From Auanema rhodensis (lineage: Eukaryota; Nematoda; Chromadorea; Rhabditida; Rhabditidae), in contig CAXKVF010000072.1 of assembly GCA_964057225.1 (NCBI GenBank), forward strand, positions 1 through 64,000: a stretch of 64,000 bases of DNA, written 5' to 3'. Positions 10,323-25,343 of this stretch are shown one piece after another. The position numbers and the translations under genes are program-made. Positions within the stretch are counted from its first letter, which is position 1. Every line of letters starts with the position of its first letter. The notes beneath the pieces are model-generated. The model was not told the origin of the DNA. It ran no database searches and saw nothing but the letters and a program-made list of their open reading frames with translations.

Positions 10323-12790
10323 TACGTAAATTTCAAAGTCATGGTTACCATGCACCAATATCAATAAAAATTTGTTTTTAGACTAATATGGACATGGGGA
10401 ATCTAATTTTGAAAACCGCATCTCTTTATCTTTCACGTGGAGCGAGTTACATACCAAGTGCACATCCCGTGTACATTTAATTAGCATAAATTAAAGTTCA
10501 CGTAAATTTCAAAGTCATGGTTACCATGAAGCAATATCAATAAAAATTTGTTTTTAGACTAATATGGACATGGGGAATCTAATTTTGAAAACCGCATCTC
10601 TTTATCTTTCACGTGAAGCGAGTTACATACCAAGTGCACATCACGTGTACATTTAATTAGCATAAATTAAAGTTCACGTAAATTTCAAAGTCATGGTTAC
10701 CATGAACCAATATCAATAAAAATTTGTTTTTAGACTAATATGGACATGGGGAATCTAATTTTGAAAACCGCATCTCTTTATCTTTCACGTGAAGCGAGTT
10801 ACATACCAAGTGCACATCACGTGTACATTTAATTAGCATAAATTAAAGTTCACGTAAATTTCAAAGTCATGGTTACCATGCACCAATATCAATAAAAATT
10901 TGTTTTTAGACTAATATGGACATGGGGAATCTAATTTTGAAAACCGCATCTCTTTATCTTTCACGTGAAGCGAGTTACATACCAAGTGCACATCACGTGT
11001 ACATTTAATTAGCATAAATTAAAGTTCACGTAAATTTCAAAGTCATGGTTACCATGCACCAATATCAATAAAAATTTGTTTTTAGACTAATATGGACATG
11101 GGGAATCTAATTTTGAAAACCGCATCTCTTTATCTTTCACGTGAAGCGAGTTACATACCAAGTGCACATCACGTGTACATTTAATTAGCATAAATTAAAG
11201 TTCACGTAAATTTCAAAGTCATGGTTACCATGCACCAATATCAATAAAAATTTGTTTTTAGACTAATATGGACATGGGGAATCTAATTTTGAAAACCGCA
11301 TCTCTTTATCTTTCACGTGAAGCGAGTTACATACCAAGTGCACATCACGTGTACATTTAATTAGCATAAATTAAAGTTCACGTAAATTTCAAAGTCATGG
11401 TTACCATGAACCAATATCAATAAAAATTTGTTTTTAGACTAATATGGACATGGGGAATCTAATTTTGAAAACCGCATCTCTTTATCTTTCACGTGAAGCG
11501 AGTTACATACCAAGTGCACATCACGTGTACATTTAATTAGCATAAATTAAAGTTTACGTAAATTTCAAAGTCATGGTTACCATGAAGCAATATCAATAAA
11601 AATTTGTTTTTAGACTAATATGGACATGGGGAATCTAATTTTGAAAACCGCATCTCTTTATCTTTCACGTGAAGCGAGTTACATACCAAGTGCACATCAC
11701 GTGTACATTTAATTAGCATAAATTAAAGTTTACGTAAATTTCAAAGTCATGGTTACCATGAACCAATATCAATAAAAATTTGTTTTTAGACTAATATGGA
11801 CATGGGGAATCTAATTTTGAAAACCGCATCTCTTTATCTTTCACGTGAAGCGAGTTACATACCAAGTGCACATCACGTGTACATTTAATTAGCATAAATT
11901 AAAGTTCACGTAAATTTCAAAGTCATGGTTACCATGAAGCAATATCAATAAAAATTTGTTTTTAGACTAATATGGACATGGGGAATCTAATTTTGAAAAC
12001 CGCATCTCTTTATCTTTCACGTGAAGCGAGTTACATACCAAGTGCACATCACGTGTACATTTAATTAGCATAAATTAAAGTTCACGTAAATTTCAAAGTC
12101 ATGGTTACCATGCACCAATATCAATAAAAATTTGTTTTTAGACTAATATGGACATGGGGAATCTAATTTTGAAAACCGCATCTCTTTATCTTTCACGTGA
12201 AGCGAGTTACATACCAAGTGCACATCACGTGTACATTTAATTAGCATAAATTAAAGTTCACGTAAATTTCAAAGTCATGGTTACCATGCACCAATATCAA
12301 TAAAAATTTGTTTTTAGACTAATATGGACATGGGGAATCTAATTTTGAAAACCGCATCTCTTTATCTTTCACGTGAAGCGAGTTACATACCAAGTGCACA
12401 TCACGTGTACATTTAATTAGCATAAATTAAAGTTCACGTAAATTTCAAAGTCATGGTTACCATGAACCAATATCAATAAAAATTTGTTTTTAGACTAATA
12501 TGGACATGGGGAATCTAATTTTGAAAACCGCATCTCTTTATCTTTCACGTGAAGCGAGTTACATACCAAGTGCACATCACGTGTACATTTAATTAGCATA
12601 AATTAAAGTTTACGTAAATTTCAAAGTCATGGTTACCATGAACCAATATCAATAAAAATTTGTTTTTAGACTAATATGGACATGGGGAATCTAATTTTGA
12701 AAACCGCATCTCTTTATCTTTCACGTGAAGCGAGTTACATACCAAGTGCACATCACGTGTACATTTAATTAGCATAAATTAAAGTTTACG
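10323..12790. repeat. Cluster of AGTTTACG monomers
   Basis: The p115 C-to-T change, which alters the third TCACGT site to TTACGT, is seen at 10323, 11555, 11731, 12611 and 12787. The intervals are 7, 1, 5 and 1 monomers. The two adjacent pairs (11555/11731 and 12611/12787) suggest a dimer that was copied once. I did not see this allele elsewhere in the window. Confidence 0.65.
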
Positions 12791-14699
12791 TAAATTTCAA
12801 AGTCATGGTTACCATGAACCAATATCAATAAAAATTTGTTTTTAGACTAATATGGACATGGGGAATCTAATTTTGAAAACCGCATCTCTTTATCTTTCAC
12901 GTGAAGCGAGTTACATACCAAGTGCACATCACGTGTACATTTAATTAGCATAAATTAAAGTTCACGTAAATTTCAAAGTCATGGTTACCATGAAGCAATA
13001 TCAATAAAAATTTGTTTTTAGACTAATATGGACATGGGGAATCTAATTTTGAAAACCGCATCTCTTTATCTTTCACGTGAAGCGAGTTACATACCAAGTG
13101 CACATCACGTGTACATTTAATTAGCATAAATTAAAGTTCACGTAAAATTCAAAGTCATGGTTACCATGCACCAATATCAATAAAAATTTGTTTTTAGACT
13201 AATATGGACATGGGGAATCTAATTTTGAAAACCGCATCTCTTTATCTTTCACGTGGAGCGAGTTACATACCAAGTGCACATCACGTGTACATTTAATTAG
13301 CATAAATTAAAGTTCACGTAAATTTCAAAGTCATGGTTACCATGAAGCAATATCAATAAAAATTTGTTTTTAGACTAATATGGACATGGGGAATCTAATT
13401 TTGAAAACCGCATCTCTTTATCTTTCACGTGAAGCGAGTTACATACCAAGTGCACATCACGTGTACATTTAATTAGCATAAATTAAAGTTCACGTAAATT
13501 TCAAAGTCATGGTTACCATGAACCAATATCAATAAAAATTTGTTTTTAGACTAATATGGACATGGGGAATCTAATTTTGAAAACCGCATCTCTTTATCTT
13601 TCACGTGAAGCGAGTTACATACCAAGTGCACATCACGTGTACATTTAATTAGCATAAATTAAAGTTCACGTAAAATTCAAAGTCATGGTTACCATGCACC
13701 AATATCAATAAAAATTTGTTTTTAGACTAATATGGACATGGGGAATCTAATTTTGAAAACCGCATCTCTTTATCTTTCACGTGAAGCGAGTTACATACCA
13801 AGTGCACATCACGTGTACATTTAATTAGCATAAATTAAAGTTCACGTAAATTTCAAAGTCATGGTTACCATGCACCAATATCAATAAAAATTTATTTTTA
13901 GACTAATATGGACATGGGGAATCTAATTTTGAAAACCGCATCTCTTTATCTTTCCCGTGAAGCGAGTTACATACCAAGTGCACATCACGTGTACATTTAA
14001 TTAGCATAAATTAAAGTTCACGTAAATTTCAAAGTCATGGTTACCATGCACCAATATCAATAAAAATTTGTTTTTAGACTAATATGGACATGGGGAATCT
14101 AATTTTGAAAACCGCATCTCTTTATCTTTCACGTGAAGCGAGTTACATACCAAGTGCACATCACGTGTACATTTAATTAGCATAAATTAAAGTTCACGTA
14201 AATTTCAAAGTCATGGTTACCATGAACCAATATCAATAAAAATTTGTTTTTAGACTAATATGGACATGGGGAATCTAATTTTGAAAACCGCATCTCTTTA
14301 TCTTTCACGTGAAGCGAGTTACATACCAAGTGCACATCACGTGTACATTTAATTAGCATAAATTAAAGTTCACGTAAATTTCAAAGTCATGGTTACCATG
14401 AAGCAATATCAATAAAAATTTGTTTTTAGACTAATATGGACATGGGGAATCTAATTTTGAAAACCGCATCTCTTTATCTTTCACGTGAAGCGAGTTACAT
14501 ACCAAGTGCACATCACGTGTACATTTAATTAGCATAAATTAAAGTTCACGTAAATTTCAAAGTCATGGTTACCATGCACCAATATCAATAAAAATTTGTT
14601 TTTAGACTAATATGGACATGGGGAATCTAATTTTGAAAACCGCATCTCTTTATCTTTCACGTGGAGCGAGTTACATACCAAGTGCACATCACGTGTACA

Positions 14700-17600
14700 T
14701 TTAATTAGCATAAATTAAAGTTCACGTAAATTTCAAAGTCATGGTTACCATGAAGCAATATCAATAAAAATTTGTTTTTAGACTAATATGGACATGGGGA
14801 ATCTAATTTTGAAAACCGCATCTCTTTATCTTTCACGTGAAGCGAGTTACATACCAAGTGCACATCACGTGTACATTTAATTAGCATAAATTAAAGTTCA
14901 CGTAAATTTCAAAGTCATGGTTACCATAAACCAATATCAATAAAAATTTGTTTTTAGACTAATATGGACATGGGGAATCTAATTTTGAAAACCGCATCTC
15001 TTTATCTTTCACGTGAAGCGAGTTACATACCAAGTGCAGATCACGTGTACATTTAATTAGCATAAATTAAAGTTCACGTAAATTTCAAAGTCATGGTTAC
15101 CATGCACCAATATCAATAAAAATTTGTTTTTAGACTAATATGGACATGGGGAATCTAATTTTGAAAACCGCATCTCTTTATCTTTCACGTGAAGCGAGTT
15201 ACATACCAAGTGCACATCACGTGTACATTTAATTAGCATAAATTAAAGTTCACGTAAATTTCAAAGTCATGGTTACCATGAAGCAATATCAATAAAAATT
15301 TGTTTTTAGACTAATATGGACATGGGGAATCTAATTTTGAAAACCGCATCTCTTTATCTTTCACGTGAAGCGAGTTACATACCAAGTGCACATCACGTGT
15401 ACATTTAATTAGCATAAATTAAAGTTCACGTAAATTTCAAAGTCATGGTTACCATGCACCAATATCAATAAAAATTTGTTTTTAGACTAATATGGACATG
15501 GGGAATCTAATTTTGAAAACCGCATCTCTTTATCTTTCACGTGAAGCGAGTTACATACCAAGTGCACATCACGTGTACATTTAATTAGCATAAATTAAAG
15601 TTCACGTAAATTTCAAAGTCATGGTTACCATGCACCAATATCAATAAAAATTTGTTTTTAGACTAATATGGACATGGGGAATCTAATTTTGGAAACCGCA
15701 TCTCTTTATCTTTCACGTGAAGCGAGTTACATACCAAGTGCACATCACGTGTACATTTAATTAGCATAAATTAAAGTTCACGTAAATTTCAAAGTCATGG
15801 TTACCATGAAGCAATATCAATAAAAATTTGTTTTTAGACTAATATGGACATGGGGAATCTAATTTTGAAAACCGCATCTCTTTATCTTTCACGTGAAGCG
15901 AGTTACATACCAAGTGCACATCACGTGTACATTTAATTAGCATAAATTAAAGTTCACGTAAATTTCAAAGTCATGGTTACCATGAACCAATATCAATAAA
16001 AATTTGTTTTTAGACTAATATGGACATGGGGAATCTAATTTTGAAAACCGCATCTCTTTATCTTTCACGTGAAGCGAGTTACATACCAAGTGCACATCAC
16101 GTGTACATTTAATTAGCATAAATTAAAGTTCACGTAAATTTCAAAGTCATGGTTACCATGCACCAATATCAATAAAAATTTGTTTTTAGACTAATATGGA
16201 CATGGGGAATCTAATTTTGAAAACCGCATCTCTTTATCTTTCACGTGGAGCGAGTTACATACCAAGTGCACATCACGTGTACATTTAATTAGCATAAATT
16301 AAAGTTCACGTAAATTTCAAAGTCATGGTTACCATGAAGCAATATCAATAAAAATTTGTTTTTAGACTAATATGGACATGGGGAATCTAATTTTGAAAAC
16401 CGCATCTCTTTATCTTTCACGTGAAGCGAGTTACATACCAAGTGCACATCACGTGTACATTTAATTAGCATAAATTAAAGTTCACGTAAATTTCAAAGTC
16501 ATGGTTACCATGAAGCAATATCAATAAAAATTTGTTTTTAGACTAATATGGACATGGGGAATCTAATTTTGAAAACCGCATCTCTTTATCTTTCACGTGA
16601 AGCGAGTTACATACCAAGTGCACATCACGTGTACATTTAATTAGCATAAATTAAAGTTCACGTAAATTTCAAAGTCATGGTTACCATAAACCAATATCAA
16701 TAAAAATTTGTTTTTAGACTAATATGGACATGGGGAATCTAATTTTGAAAACCGCATCTCTTTATCTTTCACGTGAAGCGAGTTACATACCAAGTGCAGA
16801 TCACGTGTACATTTAATTAGCATAAATTAAAGTTCACGTAAATTTCAAAGTCATGGTTACCATGCACCAATATCAATAAAAATTTGTTTTTAGACTAATA
16901 TGGACATGGGGAATCTAATTTTGAAAACCGCATCTCTTTATCTTTCACGTGAAGCGAGTTACATACCAAGTGCACATCACGTGTACATTTAATTAGCATA
17001 AATTAAAGTTCACGTAAATTTCAAAGTCATGGTTACCATGAAGCAATATCAATAAAAATTTGTTTTTAGACTAATATGGACATGGGGAATCTAATTTTGA
17101 AAACCGCATCTCTTTATCTTTCACGTGAAGCGAGTTACATACCAAGTGCACATCACGTGTACATTTAATTAGCATAAATTAAAGTTCACGTAAATTTCAA
17201 AGTCATGGTTACCATGCACCAATATCAATAAAAATTTGTTTTTAGACTAATATGGACATGGGGAATCTAATTTTGAAAACCGCATCTCTTTATCTTTCAC
17301 GTGAAGCGAGTTACATACCAAGTGCACATCACGTGTACATTTAATTAGCATAAATTAAAGTTCACGTAAATTTCAAAGTCATGGTTACCATGCACCAATA
17401 TCAATAAAAATTTGTTTTTAGACTAATATGGACATGGGGAATCTAATTTTGGAAACCGCATCTCTTTATCTTTCACGTGAAGCGAGTTACATACCAAGTG
17501 CACATCACGTGTACATTTAATTAGCATAAATTAAAGTTCACGTAAATTTCAAAGTCATGGTTACCATGAAGCAATATCAATAAAAATTTGTTTTTAGACT

Positions 17601-18200
17601 AATATGGACATGGGGAATCTAATTTTGAAAACCGCATCTCTTTATCTTTCACGTGAAGCGAGTTACATACCAAGTGCACATCACGTGTACATTTAATTAG
17701 CATAAATTAAAGTTCACGTAAATTTCAAAGTCATGGTTACCATGAACCAATATCAATAAAAATTTGTTTTTAGACTAATATGGACATGGGGAATCTAATT
17801 TTGAAAACCGCATCTCTTTATCTTTCACGTGAAGCGAGTTACATACCAAGTGCACATCACGTGTACATTTAATTAGCATAAATTAAAGTTCACGTAAATT
17901 TCAAAGTCATGGTTACCATGCACCAATATCAATAAAAATTTGTTTTTAGACTAATATGGACATGGGGAATCTAATTTTGAAAACCGCATCTCTTTATCTT
18001 TCACGTGGAGCGAGTTACATACCAAGTGCACATCACGTGTACATTTAATTAGCATAAATTAAAGTTCACGTAAATTTCAAAGTCATGGTTACCATGAAGC
18101 AATATCAATAAAAATTTGTTTTTAGACTAATATGGACATGGGGAATCTAATTTTGAAAACCGCATCTCTTTATCTTTCACGTGAAGCGAGTTACATACCA
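14700..18200. repeat. Clean 10-monomer (1760-bp) tandem duplication
   Basis: Two adjacent 1760-bp blocks share every diagnostic change that I followed: AAGC 14752/16512, ATAAACC 14928/16688, GTGCAGATC 15039/16799, TTTTGGAAACC 15691/17451 and GTGGAGCG 16248/18008. The left junction lies between 14664 and 14752 (16424-16512 in the second copy). The right limit lies between about 18095 and 18275. No difference between the copies was noticed, so this is one of the youngest events in the window. Confidence 0.88.
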
Positions 18201-19849
18201 AGTGCACATCACGTGTACATTTAATTAGCATAAATTAAAGTTCACGTAAATTTCAAAGTCATGGTTACCATGAACCAATATCAATAAAAATTTGTTTTTA
18301 GACTAATATGGACATGGGGAATCTAATTTTGAAAACCGCATCTCTTTATCTTTCACGTGAAGCGAGTTACATACCAAGTGCACATCACGTGTACATTTAA
18401 TTAGCATAAATTAAAGTTCACGTAAATTTCAAAGTCATGGTTACCATGCACCAATATCAATAAAAATTTGTTTTTAGACTAATATGGACATGGGGAATCT
18501 AATTTTGAAAACCGCATCTCTTTATCTTTCACGTGAAGCGAGTTACATACCAAGTGCACATCACGTGTACATTTAATTAGCATAAATTAATGTTCACGTA
18601 AATTTCAAAGTCATGGTTACCATGAAGCAATATCAATAAAAATTTGTTTTTAGACTAATATGGACATGGGGAATCTAATTTTGAAAACCGCATCTTTTTA
18701 TCTTTCACGTGAAGCGAGTTACATACCAAGTGCACATCACGTGTACATTTAATTAGCATAAATTAAAGTTCACGTAAATTTCAAAGTCATGGTTACCATA
18801 AACCAATATCAATAAAAATTTGTTTTTAGACTAATATGGACATGGGGAATCTAATTTTGAAAACCGCATCTCTTTATCTTTCACGTGAAGCGAGTTACAT
18901 ACCAAGTGCACATCACGTGTACATTTAATTAGCATAAATTAAAGTTCACGTAAATTTCAAAGTCATGGTTACCATGCACCAATATCAATAAAAATTTATT
19001 TTTAGACTAATATGGACATGGGGAATCTAATTTTGAAAACCGCATCTCTTTATCTTTCCCGTGAAGCGAGTTACATACCAAGTGCACATCACGTGTACAT
19101 TTAATTAGCATAAATTAAAGTTCACGTAAATTTCAAAGTCATGGTTACCATGCACCAATATCAATAAAAATTTGTTTTTAGACTAATATGGACATGGGGA
19201 ATCTAATTTTGAAAACCGCATCTCTTTATCTTTCACGTGAAGCGAGTTACATACCAAGTGCACATCACGTGTACATTTAATTAGCATAAATTAAAGTTCA
19301 CGTAAATTTCAAAGTCATGGTTACCATGAACCAATATCAATAAAAATTTGTTTTTAGACTAATATGGACATGGGGAATCTAATTTTGAAAACCGCATCTC
19401 TTTATCTTTCACGTGAAGCGAGTTACATACCAAGTGCACATCACGTGTACATTTAATTAGCATAAATTAAAGTTCACGTAAATTTCAAAGTCATGGTTAC
19501 CATGAAGCAATATCAATAAAAATTTGTTTTTAGACTAATATGGACATGGGGAATCTAATTTTGAAAACCGCATCTCTTTATCTTTCACGTGAAGCGAGTT
19601 ACATACCAAGTGCACATCACGTGTACATTTAATTAGCATAAATTAAAGTTCACGTAAATTTCAAAGTCATGGTTACCATGCACCAATATCAATAAAAATT
19701 TGTTTTTAGACTAATATGGACATGGGGAATCTAATTTTGAAAACCGCATCTCTTTATCTTTCACGTGGAGCGAGTTACATACCAAGTGCACATCACGTGT
19801 ACATTTAATTAGCATAAATTAAAGTTCACGTAAATTTCAAAGTCATGGT

Positions 19850-21880
19850 TACCATAAACCAATATCAATAAAAATTTGTTTTTAGACTAATATGGACATG
19901 GGGAATCTAATTTTGAAAACCGCATCTCTTTATCTTTCACGTGAAGCGAGTTACATACCAAGTGCACATCACGTGTACATTTAATTAGCATAAACTAAAG
20001 TTCACGTAAATTTCAAAGTCATGGTTACCATGAAGCAATATCAATAAAAATTTGTTTTTAGACTAATATGGACATGGGGAATCTAATTTTGAAAACCGCA
20101 TCTCTTTATCTTTCACGTGAAGCGAGTTACATACCAAGTGCACATCACGTGTACATTTAATTAGCATAAATTAAAGTTCACGTAAATTTCAAAGTCATGG
20201 TTACCATGCACCAATATCAATAAAAATTTGTTTTTAGACTAATATGGACATGGGGAATCTAATTTTGAAAACCGCATCTCTTTATCTTTCACGTGAAGCG
20301 AGTTACATACCAAGTGCACATCACGTGTACATTTAATTAGCATAAATTAAAGTTCACGTAAATTTCAAAGTCATGGTTACCATGAACCAATATCAATAAA
20401 AATTTGTTTTTAGACTAATATGGACATGGGGAATCTAATTTTGAAAACCGCATCTCTTTATCTTTCACGTGAAGCGAGTTACATACCAAGTGCACATCAC
20501 GTGTACATTTAATTAGCATAAATTAAAGTTCACGTAAATTTCAAAGTCATGGTTACCATGAAGCAATATCAATAAAAATTTGTTTTTAGACTAATATGGA
20601 CATGGGGAATCTAATTTTGAAAACCGCATCTCTTTATCTTTCACGTGAAGCGAGTTACATACCAAGTGCACATCACGTGTACATTTAATTAGCATAAATT
20701 AAAGTTCACGTAAATTTCAAAGTCATGGTTACCATGCACCAATATCAATAAAAATTTGTTTTTAGACTAATATGGACATGGGGAATCTAATTTTGAAAAC
20801 CGCATCTCTTTATCTTTCACGTGGAGCGAGTTACATACCAAGTGCACATCACGTGTACATTTAATTAGCATAAATTAAAGTTCACGTAAATTTCAAAGTC
20901 ATGGTTACCATGAAGCAATATCAATAAAAATTTGTTTTTAGACTAATATGGACATGGGGAATCTAATTTTGAAAACCGCATCTCTTTATCTTTCACGTGA
21001 AGCGAGTTACATACCAAGTGCACATCACGTGTACATTTAATTAGCATAAATTAAAGTTCACGTAAATTTCAAAGTCATGGTTACCATAAACCAATATCAA
21101 TAAAAATTTGTTTTTAGACTAATATGGACATGGGGAATCTAATTTTGAAAACCGCATCTCTTTATCTTTCACGTGAAGCGAGTTACATACCAAGTGCACA
21201 TCACGTGTACATTTAATTAGCATAAACTAAAGTTCACGTAAATTTCAAAGTCATGGTTACCATGAAGCAATATCAATAAAAATTTGTTTTTAGACTAATA
21301 TGGACATGGGGAATCTAATTTTGAAAACCGCATCTCTTTATCTTTCACGTGAAGCGAGTTACATACCAAGTGCACATCACGTGTACATTTAATTAGCATA
21401 AATTAAAGTTCACGTAAATTTCAAAGTCATGGTTACCATGCACCAATATCAATAAAAATTTGTTTTTAGACTAATATGGACATGGGGAATCTAATTTTGA
21501 AAACCGCATCTCTTTATCTTTCACGTGGAGCGAGTTACATACCAAGTGCACATCACGTGTACATTTAATTAGCATAAATTAAAGTTCACGTAAATTTCAA
21601 AGTCATGGTTACCATGAAGCAATATCAATAAAAATTTGTTTTTAGACTAATATGGACATGGGGAATCTAATTTTGAAAACCGCATCTCTTTATCTTTCAC
21701 GTGAAGCGAGTTACATACCAAGTGCACATCACGTGTACATTTAATTAGCATAAATTAAAGTTCACGTAAATTTCAAAGTCATGGTTACCATAAACCAATA
21801 TCAATAAAAATTTGTTTTTAGACTAATATGGACATGGGGAATCTAATTTTGAAAACCGCATCTCTTTATCTTTCACGTGA
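19850..21880. repeat. 7-monomer and 4-monomer local duplications
   Basis: ATAAACC at 19856 and 21088 and CATAAACTAAAG at 19995 and 21227 are both 1232 bases (7 monomers) apart. A 4-monomer (704-bp) offset then links GTGGAGCG 20824/21528 and ATAAACC 21088/21792. The overlap of two different offsets indicates successive exchanges in the same stretch. Confidence 0.75.
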
Positions 21881-24800
21881 AGCGAGTTACATACCAAGTG
21901 CACATCACGTGTACATTTAATTAGCATAAATTAAAGTTCACGTAAATTTCAAAGTCATGGTTACCATGCACCAATATCAATAAAAATTTATTTTTAGACT
22001 AATATGGACATGGGGAATCTAATTTTGAAAACCGCATCTCTTTATCTTTCCCGTGAAGCGAGTTACATACCAAGTGCACATCACGTGTACATTTAATTAG
22101 CATAAATTAAAGTTCACGTAAATTTCAAAGTCATGGTTACCATGCACCAATATCAATAAAAATTTGTTTTTAGACTAATATGGACATGGGGAATCTAATT
22201 TTGAAAACCGCATCTCTTTATCTTCCACGTGAAGCGAGTTACATACCAAGTGCACATCACGTGTACATTTAATTAGCATAAATTAAAGTTCACGTAAATT
22301 TCAAAGTCATGGTTACCATGCACCAATATCAATAAAAATTTGTTTTTAGACTAATATGGACATGGGGAATCTAATTTTGAAAACCGCATCTCTTTATCTT
22401 TCACGTGAAGCGAGTTACATACCAAGTGCACATCACGTGTACATTTAATTAGCATAAATTAAAGTTCACGTAAATTTCAAAGTCATGGTTACCATGAAGC
22501 AATATCAATAAAAATTTGTTTTTAGACTAATATGGACATGGGGAATCTAATTTTGAAAACCGCATCTCTTTATCTTTCACGTGAAGCGAGTTACATACCA
22601 AGTGCACATCACGTGTACATTTAATTAGCATAAATTAAAGTTCACGTAAATTTCAAAGTCATGGTTACCATGAACCAATATCAATAAAAATTTGTTTTTA
22701 GACTAATATGGACATGGGGAATCTAATTTTGAAAACCGCATCTCTTTATCTTTCACGTGGAGCGAGTTACATACCAAGTGCACATCACGTGTACATTTAA
22801 TTAGCATAAATTAAAGTTCACGTAAATTTCAAAGTCATGGTTACCATGAAGCAATATCAATAAAAATTTGTTTTTAGACTAATATGGACATGGGGAATCT
22901 AATTTTGAAAACCGCATCTCTTTATCTTTCACGTGAAGCGAGTTACATACCAAGTGCACATCACGTGTACATTTAATTAGCATAAATTAAAGTTCACGTA
23001 AATTTCAAAGTCATGGTTACCATGAACCAATATCAATAAAAATTTGTTTTTAGACTAATATGGACATGGGGAATCTAATTTTGAAAACCGCATCTCTTTA
23101 TCTTTCACGTGAAGCGAGTTACATACCAAGTGCACATCACGTGTACATTTAATTAGCATAAATTAAAGTTCACGTAAATTTCAAAGTCATGGTTACCATG
23201 CACCAATATCAATAAAAATTTGTTTTTAGACTAATATGGACATGGGGAATCTAATTTTGAAAACCGCATCTCTTTATCTTTCACGTGAAGCGAGTTACAT
23301 ACCAAGTGCACATCACGTGTACATTTAATTAGCATAAATTAATGTTCACGTAAATTTCAAAGTCATGGTTACCATGAAGCAATATCAATAAAAATTTGTT
23401 TTTAGACTAATATGGACATGGGGAATCTAATTTTGAAAACCGCATCTTTTTATCTTTCACGTGAAGCGAGTTACATACCAAGTGCACATCACGTGTACAT
23501 TTAATTAGCATAAATTAAAGTTCACGTAAATTTCAAAGTCATGGTTACCATGAACCAATATCAATAAAAATTTGTTTTTAGACTAATATGGACATGGGGA
23601 ATCTAATTTTGAAAACCGCATCTCTTTATCTTTCACGTGAAGCGAGTTACATACCAAGTGCACATCACGTGTACATTTAATTAGCATAAATTAAAGTTCA
23701 CGTAAATTTCAAAGTCATGGTTACCATGAAGCAATATCAATAAAAATTTGTTTTTAGACTAATATGGACATGGGGAATCTAATTTTGAAAACCGCATCTC
23801 TTTATCTTTCACGTGAAGCGAGTTACATACCAAGTGCACATCACGTGTACATTTAATTAGCATAAATTAAAGTTCACGTAAATTTCAAAGTCATGGTTAC
23901 CATGCACCAATATCATAAAAATTGGTTTTTAGACTAATATGGACATGAGGAATCTAATTTTGAAAACCGCATCTCTTTATCTTTCACGTGAAGCGAGTTA
24001 CATACCAAGTGCACATCACGTGTACATTTAATTAGCATAAATTAAAGTTCACGTAAATTTCAAAGTCATGGTTACCATGCACCAATATCAATAAAAATTT
24101 GTTTTTAGACTAATATGGACATGGGGAATCTAATTTTGAAAACCGCATCTCTTTATATTTCACGTGAAGCGAGTTACATACCAAGTGCACATCACGTGTA
24201 CATTTAATTAGCATAAATTAAAGTTCACGTAAATTTCAAAGTCATGGTTACCATGCACCAATATCAATAAAAATTTGTTTTTAGACTAATATGTACATGG
24301 AAAAACTAATTTTGAAAACCGCATCTCTTTATCTTTCACGTGAAGCGAGTTACATACCAAGTGCACATCACGTGTACATTTAATTAGCATAAATTAAAGT
24401 TCACGTAAATTTCAAAGTCATGGTTACCATGCACCAATATCAATAAAAATCTGTTTTTAGACTAATATGGACATGGGGGATCTAATTTTGAAAACCGCAT
24501 CTCTTTATCTTTCACGTGAAGCGAGTTACATACCAAGTGCACATCACGTGTACATTTAATTAGCATAAATTAAAGTTCACGTAAATTTCAAAGTCATGGT
24601 TACCATGCACCAATATCAATAAAAATTTGTTTTTAGACTAATATGGACATGGGGAATCTAATTTTGAAAACCGCATCTCTTTATCTTTCACGTCAAGCGA
24701 GTTACATACCAAGTGCACATCACGTGTACATTTAATTAGCATAAATTAAAGTTCACGTAAATTTCAAAGTCATGGTTACCATTAACCAATATCAATAAAA

Positions 24801-25343
24801 ATCTGTTTTTAGACTAATATGGACATGGGGGATCTAATTTTGAAAACCGCATCTCTTTATCTTTCACGTGAAGCGAGTTACATACCAAGTGCACATCACG
24901 TGTACATTTAATTAGCATAAATTAAAGTTCACGTAAATTTCAAAGTCATGGTTACCATGCACCAATATCAATAAAAATTTGTTTTTAGACTAATATGGAC
25001 ATGGGGAATCTAATTTTGAAAACCGCATCTCTTTATCTTTCACGTCAAGCGAGTTACATACCAAGTGCACATCACGTGTACATTTAATTAGCATAAATTA
25101 AAGTTCACGTAAATTTCAAAGTCATGGTTACCATTAACCAATATCAATAAAAATTTGTTTTTAGACTAATATGGACATGGGGAATCTAATTTTGAAAACC
25201 GCATCTCTTTATCTTTCACGTGAAGCGAGTTACATACCAAGTGCACATCACGTGTACATTTAATTAGCATAAATTAAAGTTCACGTAAATTTCAAAGTCA
25301 TGGTTACCATGCACCAATATCAATAAAAATTTGTTTTTAGACT

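Larger units (their letters stand above)
1..22030. repeat. Segment A: left array domain (AAGC / GTGGAGCG rich)
   Basis: About 125 monomers are distinguished by frequent AAGC alleles at p145-148 and recurrent GTGGAGCG (p56 G) at 56, 6216, 8856, 9208, 10440, 13256, 14664, 16248, 18008, 19768, 20824 and 21528. From 13.2 kb onward these G positions are spaced 8, 9, 10, 10, 6 and 4 monomers apart. The alleles typical of the right side (CAAAGTTTG, ATTAACC, GAGG, TTTATATTTC) are absent or nearly so. The two single-base insertions of the window (extra C near 175, extra A near 381-385) both lie in its first two or three monomers. Otherwise I see nothing but repeat units. Confidence 0.8.
13894..22770. 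repeat. Marker block ATTTATTTTT-TTTCCCG...GTGGAGCG, three copies
   Basis: The pair AATTTATTTTTAG (p166 A) and TTTCCCG (p51 C) starts at 13894, 18998 and 21990, that is at offsets of 29 and 17 monomers. In all three places GTGGAGCG follows exactly 770 bases later (14664, 19768, 22760), with mostly the same order of p145 alleles between. The third copy lies at the junction of segments A and B1. TTTCCCG without the first marker recurs at 29970 at the start of B2. Confidence 0.8.
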
